This document shows positions 20,663 through 29,013 of a stretch of 64,000 bases of DNA, piece after piece. The number at the start of each line of letters is the position of its first letter. Position 1 is the first letter of the stretch. The position numbers and the translations under genes were made by a program. This stretch comes from Gallionella sp. Lineage in GTDB: Bacteria > Pseudomonadota > Gammaproteobacteria > Burkholderiales > Gallionellaceae. Under the pieces are notes generated by a model that did not search any database, had not been told where the DNA came from, and saw only the letters and a program-made list of their open reading frames with translations. The DNA lies in NCBI GenBank assembly GCA_028714075.1, contig JAQTMZ010000003.1, forward strand, positions 62,001-126,000. Direction: 5' to 3'.

Positions 20663-21335
20663 GCCCGTCCGATCGCTCCAGCAATGTTAAATCCAGATGT
20701 GTTGCGGCTTCACGGGCATCCGGTTGCGTCTGCTGGGGAATTACTCCCAGCAGCGGCGCATCGATGCGCTGCCGTAATGCGGCAATATTTTCGTTCAGCA
20801 TGGCCATGTTTGCGTCCAGCACATTCGCCACCCATCCCGCCAGAGTCAAGCCGCGCGCGGCGATCGCCTCCGCCGTGAGCAGCGCATGGTTCAGACAGCC
20901 CAGCCGCATTCCCACCACCAGGACAACCGGTTGCCCCAACTGCACCGCCAGATCCGCGCTGTCCTGTCCGGCATTAAGCGGCACGCGGAACCCGCCGGCG
21001 CCTTCCACGATCACGATGTCGGCTTGCGTATTCAATTCCGTGAACGATTCCACAATGCGCGCAAAGTTGATGTTGACGCCGATGAACTGCGCGGCCAGAT
21101 GCGGCGCGATGGCTTGCGTGAAGCAATACGGATTGATCTGCCCCTTGCTGGCCAGCACGTTGCTCGCGGCGCGCAATTGCGTGACATCTTCGTGCTGTCC
21201 GCCTTCAGTGCAGCCTGCCGCCACCGGTTTCATCCCGACCACGCGCTTGCCGAGAGCGGCAAAACCATACAGCAGCGCGCAACTGACCAGCGTCTTGCCC
21301 ACGCCGGTGTCGGTGCCTGTGATGAAGTAGTTCAT
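20655..21335 (-). CDS. bioD: Dethiobiotin synthetase
   Basis: This 226-residue P-loop enzyme closes the ureido ring of dethiobiotin from DAPA, CO2 and ATP, the penultimate biotin step. The signature ITGTDTGVGKTLVSCALLYG contains the phosphate loop, and KPVAAGC and VEGAGGFRVPLN are also diagnostic. E. coli BioD is 225 residues. It is the promoter-distal biotin gene of the bioF-bioH-bioC-bioD run. A palindromic repeat separates it from bioC. Confidence 0.96.
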   Translation of the reverse strand: MNYFITGTDTGVGKTLVSCALLYGFAALGKRVVGMKPVAAGCTEGGQHEDVTQLRAASNVLASKGQINPYCFTQAIAPHLAAQFIGVNINFARIVESFTELNTQADIVIVEGAGGFRVPLNAGQDSADLAVQLGQPVVLVVGMRLGCLNHALLTAEAIAARGLTLAGWVANVLDANMAMLNENIAALRQRIDAPLLGVIPQQTQPDAREAATHLDLTLLERSDGHG

Positions 21336-21343
21336 TTCAATTT

Positions 21344-21404
21344 GTAGGGGCGTATGGCAATACGCCTTGTGAACAGTAATAGGGCGTATGCCATACGCCC
21401 CTAC
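21344..21404. repeat. Inverted repeat between bioC and bioD, TGTAGGGGCG family
   Basis: Positions 21344-21357 (gtaggggcgtatgg) and 21391-21404 (ccatacgcccctac) are perfect complements. The intervening sequence adds a shorter internal palindrome (gcgtatggcaatacgc). As an intra-operon stem it could pause or attenuate transcription, or stabilise the upstream message end. Confidence 0.85.
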
Positions 21405-21431
21405 GACGGTATTTCGACCCCGATGGATACC

Positions 21432-22304
21432 TCATTTCAATTTGAACGGCGTCCTGATAATCGCCGCGCCATCCGCGGTCACGCGCGGCTGCGGTTTCCA
21501 GGCATGGCCATAGATCACTTCATAGGTTGCAGGCAGCTTGCCGTCGCGGCGCGACTGCTCGTAATTTTCCACTAGGCGCGACCATGCATTCTTGCCCATC
21601 AGCCCCTGTCCGCGTCCGGCGGTGGCGTTGTGCGCACCGATGCGCTTCAGGTCGTATAACACGCCGCGCACATCCTCGTAAGTCAGGGTAAGGTATTCCA
21701 TGTCCATCACCGGCTCGGCAAAACCGCTGTGCGACAACATGTCGCCGATGTCGTGCATGTCGGCAAAACGGTTCAGGTGATTGTGCCGATCCACGCCATT
21801 GAAGGCGTGGCGCAACTCCTTCAGGGTATCCGGCCCGAACGTGCTGAACATCAGCAGCCCGTCCGTTTTCAGCACGCGATGCAACCCGGCAAAAGCAGCG
21901 GGCAGGTCATTGCACCACTGCACCGCCAAATTTGACCACACCATCTCCACGCTATTCGCGGCCAGCGGCAAGGCCTCGATGTCGCCGCATACCTGCATCT
22001 GCTGCGCGCCGCTGAACAATTTGCGCCACCAGCCGGAATGGCTGCGCGCGGTCTGCAACATGGCGGTGGCGATATCCAGCGCAATCATCTGCGCAGCCGG
22101 ATATTTTGCCGCCAGTTGGCGCGTGCCCCAGCCGGTGCCGCTGCCCGCATCGAGGATGCGTGAGGGTTGCAGCTTGACGTAATCGAGCCGCTCCAGCATG
22201 CGTCCGCATACCTCGCGTTGCAATACTGCCGCAGCATCATAGTCTGCCGCCGCGCGGTTGAAGGCGCGGCGCATTTGTTTTTTGTCTATCTCGAACTCGT
22301 TCAT
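21432..22304 (-). CDS. bioC: Malonyl-[acyl-carrier protein] O-methyltransferase
   Basis: This 290-residue SAM methyltransferase caps malonyl-ACP so that fatty-acid synthase can build the pimeloyl chain of biotin. The family opening is DKKQMRRAFNRAAADYD. SAM motif I is ILDAGSGTGWGTRQLA, and VWSNLAVQWCNDL is the BioC-type motif. FSTFGPDTLKELRHAF is also characteristic. It stands in the biotin operon with bioH and bioF. Confidence 0.95.
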   Translation of the reverse strand: MNEFEIDKKQMRRAFNRAAADYDAAAVLQREVCGRMLERLDYVKLQPSRILDAGSGTGWGTRQLAAKYPAAQMIALDIATAMLQTARSHSGWWRKLFSGAQQMQVCGDIEALPLAANSVEMVWSNLAVQWCNDLPAAFAGLHRVLKTDGLLMFSTFGPDTLKELRHAFNGVDRHNHLNRFADMHDIGDMLSHSGFAEPVMDMEYLTLTYEDVRGVLYDLKRIGAHNATAGRGQGLMGKNAWSRLVENYEQSRRDGKLPATYEVIYGHAWKPQPRVTADGAAIIRTPFKLK

Positions 22305-22319
22305 TTTTTAAAACCATTT

Positions 22320-22408
22320 TTAGCCGCAGAGTTCACAGCGAAAGGCAAAAAAACAGTGGTGGTGTTTTTCTCTGTGGCCTCTGTGTTCTCTGTGTTCTCT
22401 GTGGCTAA
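22320..22408. repeat. Inverted repeat of the AGCCACAGAG/CTCTGTGGCT family
   Basis: The left arm starts tagccgcagagttcacag. The right arm is a run of ctctgtg/ttctctgtg units ending tctctgtggcta. It lies between bioH and bioC, and its right end contains the bioH stop codon. A related copy is at 47401-47519. Confidence 0.8.
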
Positions 22409-23247
22409 TCGTTCTTGTTCTCCATAAATCTCTTTAATTGCATCATAAATTCATCCGGGTGCGACAGGAATGGCGCATGTGCCGCCGCCCCGATGATGGC
22501 CAGTCGCGCATTTGGCATCTGCGCCGCCAGATAGCGCGATGCCTGCGGCGGCGTGAGCGTATCACGTTCTCCACCAATCACCAGCGCGGCTTGTTTCACG
22601 TCCGGCAACGCGCTGCGCAAATCGCAATCGCGCAAGATTGACAGCCCGGATTGCAATGCGTCCAAATTAGGCTCTCCACGGCTGGATAACGCACCGCGTA
22701 ACTCTGCCAGCAACTCGCGCTCACGCGCGCTGCCGCGCACCTGCAGCGCGAGGAAGCGCCGCAGCGTCAGCGCGTAATCCTGTTGCAACGCCGCGGCAAA
22801 TTCCATCAGCGCTTCTGCCGTCATCGCACATTCCCAGTCCGTTCGGCGCACAAAACATGGTGTGCTTGCCACCAGCACCAGACTATTCACCTGGTTCGGG
22901 TAGCGCGCCGCCCAGCGCAATGCGATCTGCCCGCCCAGCGACCAGCCGCATACGGCGAGCGGCTCGCTGAATTGCGCCGACAGTTGGTCGACGAGGGAGT
23001 CCAGGTATGTGGGGAGTGGGAAGTGGGAAGTGGGAAGTGGGAGGTTCGCAGCTTGCTTCCCACTCACTACTTCCCACTCGCTACTCCCCAGGCTGTACCC
23101 ATGCCCCGGCAAATCCACCACCAGCACGCGGAAATACTCTGCCAGTCGTTCCGCGATACCGCCCCACATCCCGCCGTGCATACCCCAGCCGTGGATCAGC
23201 AGCAGCGGTGCGCCGCTGCCGTAACTGTCAACGTGCATGGTGGCCAT
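22405..23247 (-). CDS. bioH: Pimeloyl-[acyl-carrier protein] methyl ester esterase with repeat-encoded insertion
   Basis: This 280-residue alpha/beta hydrolase removes the methyl group from pimeloyl-ACP methyl ester, ending the BioC-BioH pathway. LLLIHGWGMHGGMWGG, VVDLPGHGYS and the nucleophile elbow CGWSLGGQIALRWAARYP are typical, and the catalytic His is in GAAAHAPFLSHP. It is about 25 residues longer than E. coli BioH (256). The excess is residues about 53-80, encoded by a GTGGGAA repeat that keeps the frame. That insertion lies just after the LPGHG strand, in a surface loop. Confidence 0.92.
   Translation of the reverse strand: MATMHVDSYGSGAPLLLIHGWGMHGGMWGGIAERLAEYFRVLVVDLPGHGYSLGSSEWEVVSGKQAANLPLPTSHFPLPTYLDSLVDQLSAQFSEPLAVCGWSLGGQIALRWAARYPNQVNSLVLVASTPCFVRRTDWECAMTAEALMEFAAALQQDYALTLRRFLALQVRGSARERELLAELRGALSSRGEPNLDALQSGLSILRDCDLRSALPDVKQAALVIGGERDTLTPPQASRYLAAQMPNARLAIIGAAAHAPFLSHPDEFMMQLKRFMENKND
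23010..23089. repeat. GTGGGAA-type tandem/inverted repeat inside bioH
   Basis: The left part is a tandem of agtggga units and the right part is the complementary ttcccact series, about 80 bases in all. In bioH it is read as SSEWEVVSGKQ...LPLPTSHFPLPT. This type of repeat (GKWEVGSG/LPTSHFPLPT) is normally intergenic. Here it is in frame within an otherwise intact gene. Confidence 0.88.
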
Positions 23248-23282
23248 TTACTTCCTCAATAATAAAACCAGCCATGCACGTT

Positions 23283-23369
23283 CCCCTCTCCTCAATCCTC
23301 TCCCGCAAGCGGGCGAGGAAGCAAACGAGAAAAGCAATTGTTTATTCCTGCGGGCGAGGAAGCAAACGA
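23283..23369. repeat. CTCTCCCGCAAGCGGG palindrome and 19-bp direct repeat upstream of bioH
   Basis: In the bioF-bioH gap, cctctcccgcaagcgggcga forms a hairpin of the family also seen at 32341-32378. Positions 23310-23328 and 23351-23369 are identical 19-base direct repeats (cgggcgaggaagcaaacga), 41 bases apart in register, which suggests local duplication. Confidence 0.75.
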
Positions 23370-23389
23370 ATCGCTGCACGAATTTTTGG

Positions 23390-24544
23390 TTACTGTGCAA
23401 GTTCATGCAGCACCTCAATCAAGCGTGCCACGTCATCCACGCTGTGTGCGGCGGACAGGGTGATGCGCAGGCGCGCCGTGCCTTGCGGCACGGTGGGCGG
23501 GCGGATCGCCGCGACCCAGATGCCGCGCTTGCGCAGCGCCTCGCTCAACGCCAGCGCCGCATGGTTGTCGCCGACCAGCAGCGGCTGGATCGCCGTAGCC
23601 GACGGCATCAATTTCCGCGGCAAATCGGCCAGCCCGTTGCGCAATTGCGCGATCAATTTGCGCAGGTGCTCGCGCAACGCATCGCCCTGTTCGACAAGTT
23701 TCAAACTTTCCAGCAGCGCATTGGCCAGCGCGGGCGGTGTGGCCGTGGTGTAGACATAGCTGCGCGCATGGTTGATGAGCGTGTCGATCACGGCCTGTTC
23801 CGCCGCGACAAATGCGCCGGATACCCCGGCCGCTTTGCCCAGCGTCGCCATGTAGATGATGCGCGGTGACGTGATGCCGAAATGCGCCAGCGACCCGCGT
23901 CCCCGTTCGCCCAGCACGCCGAAGCCGTGCGCATCGTCAGCCAGCAGCCACGCATCGTGCCGTTCGCACAATGCCAGCAGCTCTGGCAAGGGCGCGAGGT
24001 CTCCGTCCATGCTGAACACCGCGTCGGTGACGATGAGTTTGCGCCCGCTTCCGGCCTGTTCCAGCAATTGCGCCAGTTGCGCCATGTCGTTATGGCGGTA
24101 ACGCTTCACCGTGGCGCGCGACAGCAGCATCGCGTCGTTCAGCGACGCATGGTTGAGCTTGTCGGCGAATACCGTATCGCCCTTGCCGACCAGCGCCTGA
24201 ACCGTGCCGAGGTTGGCCATGTAGCCGGTGGAAAACAGCAACGCGGCAGGCTTGCCGGCGAATGCCGCCAGCGCCTGTTCCAGTTGATGGTGCGCGACGC
24301 TGTGCCCGCTCACCAGATGCGCCGCGCCGGCACCTGCGCCATATTGTGCCGCGCCCTGTTGCAGCGCGGCGACGAGCTGCGGGTGGTTGGCCAGGCCGAG
24401 GTAATCGTTGCTGCAAAATGCCAGGTAGGGTTTTTCCCCGATAACGATATGCGGTGCCTGCGGGCCTTGCAGCACTTGCCGCCGGCGCATTAACCCGAGG
24501 GCGGCGCGTTCGTCAAGCTCGCGTTGTAATTCTGTGTACGGCAT
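23390..24544 (-). CDS. bioF: 8-amino-7-oxononanoate synthase
   Basis: This 384-residue PLP enzyme condenses pimeloyl-ACP with L-alanine to give KAPA. The fold-type I signatures are SNDYLGLANHPQLV, HLVSGHS (the family GSGGSR-type loop), FSMDGDLAPL, LLADDAHGFGVLGERGRG, and the Schiff-base lysine in TLGKAAGVSGAFV. E. coli BioF is also 384 residues. It is the first gene of bioF-bioH-bioC-bioD. MITE copy B begins 25 bases upstream of its start and ends before the divergent pyrE. Confidence 0.96.
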   Translation of the reverse strand: MPYTELQRELDERAALGLMRRRQVLQGPQAPHIVIGEKPYLAFCSNDYLGLANHPQLVAALQQGAAQYGAGAGAAHLVSGHSVAHHQLEQALAAFAGKPAALLFSTGYMANLGTVQALVGKGDTVFADKLNHASLNDAMLLSRATVKRYRHNDMAQLAQLLEQAGSGRKLIVTDAVFSMDGDLAPLPELLALCERHDAWLLADDAHGFGVLGERGRGSLAHFGITSPRIIYMATLGKAAGVSGAFVAAEQAVIDTLINHARSYVYTTATPPALANALLESLKLVEQGDALREHLRKLIAQLRNGLADLPRKLMPSATAIQPLLVGDNHAALALSEALRKRGIWVAAIRPPTVPQGTARLRITLSAAHSVDDVARLIEVLHELAQ

Positions 24545-24569
24545 CAGTTAAACCAATCTGTCATATCAA

Positions 24570-24710
24570 GGGAACCTCTAAAAATCCACATTTCATCCCA
24601 ACTGCTGCGTTGCGTAAAAAATTTCTTGCTTACATATCATGCATATGCGGCGCTGCAAAATTTTTTGCGCGCCTTCCATTTGGGCGAAATCTGAATTTTT
24701 AGAGGCTCCC
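24570..24710. mobile_element. MITE-like element, copy B (141 bp)
   Basis: This copy has the same 141-base length and plan as copy A at 12056-12196. It starts gggaacctctaaaaatccac and ends tgaatttttagaggctccc. The interior shares catcccaactgctgcgttgc and a central atgcatatgcggcgc block with copy A. It is flanked by tcaa on both sides, a possible 4-bp target duplication. It occupies the bioF-pyrE divergent region, so it lies just upstream of both genes. Confidence 0.87.
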
Positions 24711-24723
24711 TCAAGTGTGCCAT

Positions 24724-24729
24724 TATAAT
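24724..24729 (+). promoter_or_regulatory. Probable pyrE -10 box
   Basis: A perfect TATAAT stands 33 bases upstream of the pyrE ATG. No good -35 is seen; the -35 position falls in the right terminal repeat of MITE copy B. The promoter may therefore be partly built from the element. Confidence 0.5.
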
Positions 24730-24761
24730 GACAGCCATTGTCCCGACCTACCGAAATTGCC

Positions 24762-25409
24762 ATGCCCAATTTTAGACAGGATTTCATCCGTTTTGCCGTG
24801 CAGCAGAATGTGCTGCGTTTTGGCGAATTCCAGACCAAGGCGGGGCGCTTGTCGCCGTATTTCTTTAACGCCGGATTGTTCAACGACGGCGCGTCGCTAA
24901 GAAACCTGTCGCAGTTTTATGCGCAGGCGATCCTCGCCTCCGGCTTGCCTTTCGATATGCTGTTCGGCCCGGCCTACAAAGGCATCACGCTGGCTGCCGG
25001 TGCGGCCATCGCCCTGGACGAGCAGGGACGCAATGTGCCGTTCTGCTATAACCGCAAGGAGGCCAAGGACCACGGCGAGGGCGGCATGACCGTGGGCGCG
25101 AAGCTGCAAGGCCGGGTGCTGATTATCGATGACGTGATTTCCGCCGGAACCTCGGTGCGCGAATCCATCGAGCTGATCCGTGCGGCGGGAGCGCAACCGT
25201 GCGGCGTGGCCATCGCGCTGGACCGCATGGAGCGCGGGCAAGGCGAGCTGTCCGCCGTGCAGGAGGTGCAGCGCAACTTTGGCATCCCGGTGGTGTCTAT
25301 CGCCACGCTGGACGACTTGCTCGGCTATTTGCAGGGTGAGGCGCTGTTGGTGCAGAATCTGGCTGCCGTTCAATCGTATCGTAACCGTTATGGAGTAAAA
25401 AATGATTAA
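24762..25409 (+). CDS. pyrE: Orotate phosphoribosyltransferase
   Basis: This 215-residue enzyme makes orotidine monophosphate from orotate and PRPP in pyrimidine synthesis. The PRPP motif [16 protein letters not shown] is intact, with [10 protein letters not shown] and [15 protein letters not shown] before it. The start is the ATG at 24762 ([11 protein letters not shown]), which gives the E. coli-like length (213). A TTG eight codons upstream is less likely because it lies too close to the -10 box. Its end overlaps the following DUF4124 gene by 8 bases. Confidence 0.96.
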   Translation: MPNFRQDFIRFAVQQNVLRFGEFQTKAGRLSPYFFNAGLFNDGASLRNLSQFYAQAILASGLPFDMLFGPAYKGITLAAGAAIALDEQGRNVPFCYNRKEAKDHGEGGMTVGAKLQGRVLIIDDVISAGTSVRESIELIRAAGAQPCGVAIALDRMERGQGELSAVQEVQRNFGIPVVSIATLDDLLGYLQGEALLVQNLAAVQSYRNRYGVKND

Positions 25410-26010
25410 ACTCAAATTGCTTGTTGCGCTGGCCATCGGCATCACTTTCAGTTTGCCGGTCGCGGCAAAGATGTACAAATGGGTGGATGACAAGGGCACG
25501 ACACACTACGGTGAAACCATACCGCCGGAATATGCCAACAAAGACCGTGCCGAACTGGACAAGGGCGGGCGCGTGGTGGAAAAGAAAGAGGTGCTGACCC
25601 CCGAAGAGCGTCGTGCCAAAGAGCAAGCAGAGGTCAAAAAACGCGCCGACGAAGAGGCCGCGCTCGAGTCGAGGCGCCGCGATAAATCACTAGTCAACAC
25701 TTACAGCAACGAGAAAGAAATCGATCTGGCGCGCAGCCGCAATTTGCAGCAGATAGACGCCCGTGTTAACAGCGTGAGCTCCCAACTGAAAACCGCTAAT
25801 GGCAATCTGTCGGCGTTCCAAAAAGAGGCCGATGCGCTGACCAAGGCCGGTAAGCCAATTCCTGCTACATTAAAGGATGATTTGAAAGAATCCCAGGCAC
25901 GGTTGGATAAACTGAAGCAGGACTTGGAAAAAGCCACTGCCGAAAAAGCAGCCATAGAGGCGCGCTACGATGCCGACAAAGCACGCTATAAGGAACTGAC
26001 GGGAAAATAG
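25402..26010 (+). CDS. DUF4124-domain exported protein
   Basis: This 202-residue protein has a cleavable signal peptide ([20 protein letters not shown], then AA). The DUF4124 module follows ([20 protein letters not shown] at about 23-42), a small domain frequent in betaproteobacterial envelope proteins. The rest (65-200) is charged and alpha-helical, mostly coiled coil ([20 protein letters not shown]). Function is unknown; a periplasmic structural or adaptor role is a guess. It is translationally coupled to pyrE by overlap. Confidence 0.8.
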   Translation: MIKLKLLVALAIGITFSLPVAAKMYKWVDDKGTTHYGETIPPEYANKDRAELDKGGRVVEKKEVLTPEERRAKEQAEVKKRADEEAALESRRRDKSLVNTYSNEKEIDLARSRNLQQIDARVNSVSSQLKTANGNLSAFQKEADALTKAGKPIPATLKDDLKESQARLDKLKQDLEKATAEKAAIEARYDADKARYKELTGK

Positions 26011-26086
26011 TGCTCGTGTAACCTGAGTGCGGCAAACCCGCGTGGCGCGGTATTGAACGGCGCGCGGGAGGAACTCCGCTGCAAGT

Positions 26087-27481
26087 CTAATACCATCTCT
26101 CCATCCACTCGATCAGCGCATCCTGCGCCGCTTGCCCGTATTTGGCATTCGGATGGTTGATGATAAATACCACGACCCATTGCTTTCCGCTTTGCGCATG
26201 CACATAGCCGGCGATGGATTTCACCCCTTCCAGCGTGCCGGTTTTGAGGTGGGCATGACCGGCGATCGCGCTGTCCTTGAAACGTTTTTTCACCGTACCG
26301 TCCATGCCCAGGATCGGCAGCGAGGCTTCCAGTTCGGCTGAGAACGGGCTGCGCGCGGCGCGCTGCAAAACGTCGGCGAGATGCTGCGCGCTGATGCGCT
26401 CCGCGCGCGACAGGCCCGCGCCGTTTTCCAGCACCAGTTCGGGGAATTGCAGTTGCTGCCTGTTCAGCCACTGCTGCACGGCTGCGGTTCCGCCGGAGGT
26501 GCTTCCGGGGTTGCCGCCTGCCGCACCCAGCGTCAGAAACAATTGCCGCGCCATGGTGTTGTTGCTGAATTTGTTGATGTCACGGATCACTTCCGCCAGC
26601 GGCGGCGAAAAGCGTGTGGCAAACGGCGGCTGGTTAGCCGGTGCGCTGCCCTCGCGCAGTTTGCCTTGCAGCGTGCCGCCCAGCTCTTTCCATAATGCGC
26701 CGAACACCGTGAGGAAATAATCGTTGTGCGGCAGCAAGGAAATATAATCCTCTATCTCGCCGCAGTCCGCCGGAATAGCGCCTTCCAGCACGATGCTGGC
26801 CCCTTCCAGACGCGCCTTGAAAGCATTGTCGCCGTGGCAGGGTAATTTGGCGGAGGCAGTGATGCGGTTGTCGAGTTTGTAGCCGGACAGGTCGGGTTCG
26901 AGCAACGCAGCGGTTGCATTGCCGTTCGGCATCAGGCGCAAATGCAGCGCGTTGAAGTTGAGCAATAACGCATCCGGCCCGACGTTGTAGGCGCGCGCCG
27001 GGTCGTTGTCGAATGCTGCCGGATCGTGATTGACGGGCTCAAAAAAACTGCGGTCCAGCACCACATCGCCGCGAATTTCGCGCAGCCCGCGCTGGCGCAA
27101 TTCGTGCAGCCACATCCAGAATTGTTCGACGGTCAGCTTCGGGTCGCCATAGCCCTTGAACACCAGATTGCCCTGCAGCACGCCGTTTTCCAGCTTGCCG
27201 TCGAGATACGCCTCGGTTTTCCAGCGATACGCCGGGCCGAGAGCCTCCAGCCCCACCAGCGTGGTAAGCAGCTTCATCGTGGAAGCCGGATTGAGCGACA
27301 GCTTGGCGTTTTGGGTGATGATAGGCTGGCGGGCATGGGCTTGCTGCACCACGATGCCGACGCTGTTAAGCGGGATATGCGCACGCTTGAGTGCCTCGCC
27401 GACGGGGTCTGGCAGGTTAGCGGCGCTGGCTGCGTTGACGATGGTGCAAAGCAACAGCAGGGTGGTGAAAATCTGTTTCAT
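26087..27481 (-). CDS. dacB: D-alanyl-D-alanine carboxypeptidase/endopeptidase (PBP4)
   Basis: This 464-residue periplasmic class C penicillin-binding protein trims and cuts peptidoglycan cross-links. The signal peptide is MKQIFTTLLLLCTIVNAASA. Catalytic motifs are present: SxxK in NPASTMKLLTTL, SxN in INKFSNNTMARQ, and KTG in HLKTGTLEGVKS. E. coli DacB is 477 residues. It begins four bases after the bioA stop on the same strand, so it is probably the second gene of a bioA-dacB transcript. Confidence 0.94.
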   Translation of the reverse strand: MKQIFTTLLLLCTIVNAASAANLPDPVGEALKRAHIPLNSVGIVVQQAHARQPIITQNAKLSLNPASTMKLLTTLVGLEALGPAYRWKTEAYLDGKLENGVLQGNLVFKGYGDPKLTVEQFWMWLHELRQRGLREIRGDVVLDRSFFEPVNHDPAAFDNDPARAYNVGPDALLLNFNALHLRLMPNGNATAALLEPDLSGYKLDNRITASAKLPCHGDNAFKARLEGASIVLEGAIPADCGEIEDYISLLPHNDYFLTVFGALWKELGGTLQGKLREGSAPANQPPFATRFSPPLAEVIRDINKFSNNTMARQLFLTLGAAGGNPGSTSGGTAAVQQWLNRQQLQFPELVLENGAGLSRAERISAQHLADVLQRAARSPFSAELEASLPILGMDGTVKKRFKDSAIAGHAHLKTGTLEGVKSIAGYVHAQSGKQWVVVFIINHPNAKYGQAAQDALIEWMERWY

Positions 27482-27485
27482 TTTC

Positions 27486-28814
27486 TTAACTCAATTGATC
27501 GACAATTTGCAGCGTGCGGTTCACCAGCAAATCCATTTCTTCATCGCTGATGATATACGGCGGCATGAAGTAAATGGTGTTACCGATCGGGCGCAACAGC
27601 AGTTCGTTTTGCAGCGCGAGCGCGAAGCAGCGTTGTGCAAAATCGCGATGCGGGCTATCCACCTCGAACGCCCAGACCATGCCGGTGCTGCGCCAGTCGC
27701 GCACCGCGTGATGATCTGACAATGTCCGCGCGATACCGTTCAAGTATGCTGCCTTGGTGCGGTTCGCGGCAAGCACGCCGTCCTGTGCAAAAATATCCAG
27801 CGTGGCCAGCGCGGCGCGGCAGGCGAGCGGGTTGCCGGTGTAGGAATGCGAGTGCAAAAAACCGCGCGCCGTTTCGTTGGCATAAAACGCCTGATAAATT
27901 TTGTCGGTCGTCATTACCACGGACAGCGGCAGGTAACCGCCGGTGATGCCTTTGGACAGGCATAAAAAATCCGGTGTGATGTTAGCCTGTTCGCAGGCGA
28001 ACAATGTGCCGGTGCGCCCCATGCCGACGGCGATTTCGTCGGCAATCAGATGCACCCCGTATTCGTCGCACAGCTGGCGCGCGCGCCGCAAATATACCGG
28101 GTGGTACATCGCCATGCCTGCGGCGCCCTGCACCAGAGGCTCGACGATAAAAGCGGCAAGCTGCGCGTGGTGTTGCTGCAAGTGTTGTTCGAGCGTGGCG
28201 GCACAGCGCAGCGCATAAGCTTCGGCGCTTTCCCCGGCCGCTGCGTTGCGCCAGTCCGGGCTGGGTACGGTGGCCTGCTGCCGGATCAGTGCGCCGTATG
28301 CGTCGCGAAACAGCGCGACATCCGTCACCGACAACGCGCCCAATGTTTCGCCGTGGTAACTGTTTTTCAGGCTGATGAATTGCGCCTTGCCCGGCTTGCC
28401 GGTATTGCGCCAGTAGTGGGCGCTCATCTTCAGCGCGATTTCTATCGCCGCTGCGCCGTCCGAGCCATAGAAACAGTGCCCCAGCCCGGCCGGGGCCAAG
28501 CCGCGCAACCGCTCGGAAAGCTGTACCACCGGCTCATGGGTGAAGCCTGCCAGCATTACATGTTCCAGTGTGTCAAGCTGGTCGCGTAGCGCGGCGTTGA
28601 TGCGCGGGTTGCCATGGCCGAACAAATTCACCCACCACGAACTGACCGCATCCAGATAGCGCTTCCCGTCGTAGTCGTACAGCCACGCGCCTTGGCCGCG
28701 CGCGATCGGCACCAGCGGAAAACTTTCGTAATGCTTCATCTGCGAGCACGGATGCCAGACGGCGGACAGGCTGCGCGCGAGAAGGTCGGCGTTGGTTTGG
28801 CTATGATTTGGCAT
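27486..28814 (-). CDS. bioA: Adenosylmethionine-8-amino-7-oxononanoate aminotransferase
   Basis: This 442-residue class III PLP aminotransferase turns KAPA into DAPA using SAM as amino donor. WHPCSQMKHYESFPLVPI and YDYDGKRYLDAVSSWWVN are BioA hallmarks. HLIADEIAVGMGRTGTLFAC is the PLP-binding aspartate region, and the Schiff-base lysine is in CLSKGITGGYLP. It is separated from the other bio genes by dacB, the DUF4124 gene and pyrE, so biotin synthesis is organised in two transcripts here. Confidence 0.95.
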   Translation of the reverse strand: MPNHSQTNADLLARSLSAVWHPCSQMKHYESFPLVPIARGQGAWLYDYDGKRYLDAVSSWWVNLFGHGNPRINAALRDQLDTLEHVMLAGFTHEPVVQLSERLRGLAPAGLGHCFYGSDGAAAIEIALKMSAHYWRNTGKPGKAQFISLKNSYHGETLGALSVTDVALFRDAYGALIRQQATVPSPDWRNAAAGESAEAYALRCAATLEQHLQQHHAQLAAFIVEPLVQGAAGMAMYHPVYLRRARQLCDEYGVHLIADEIAVGMGRTGTLFACEQANITPDFLCLSKGITGGYLPLSVVMTTDKIYQAFYANETARGFLHSHSYTGNPLACRAALATLDIFAQDGVLAANRTKAAYLNGIARTLSDHHAVRDWRSTGMVWAFEVDSPHRDFAQRCFALALQNELLLRPIGNTIYFMPPYIISDEEMDLLVNRTLQIVDQLS

Positions 28815-28931
28815 GGGCTAAATCATAGCGGTTTTGCGGCTTGCCGGCAGGATAATGTCAAACGTGCGACGCGCGTTTCCGCCGCGTCGCTTACGTCGCG
28901 TTAATGTGAAATTCGCGTAGTGATTCGTTTG

Positions 28932-28971
28932 CCCCCTCTCCCTCCGGGGGAGGGTTGGGGTGGGGTGGGGG
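28932..28971. repeat. CCCTCTCCCTCCGGGGGAGGG palindromic repeat
   Basis: The hairpin ccctctccctccgggggagg is followed by tandem ttgggg/tggggtgggg. It lies in the 200-base gap between bioA and the radical-SAM gene and may act as a terminator-like or message-stabilising stem. It belongs to the widespread CTCTCCC repeat family. Confidence 0.7.
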
Positions 28972-29013
28972 AAACGGGTAGGGCAAATTTTATTATCAGG
29001 CTTGCTATGCCCG

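Noticed and set aside
23010-23089. Possible CRISPR or satellite array in the GTGGGAA tract
   Set aside because: Units are 7-8 bases with no spacers, half of them inverted, and the tract is inside bioH.
24593-24883. 96-codon minus-strand frame spanning MITE copy B and the pyrE start
   Set aside because: It runs through the element and the pyrE coding region in antisense, has no motif, and copy A does not preserve the frame.
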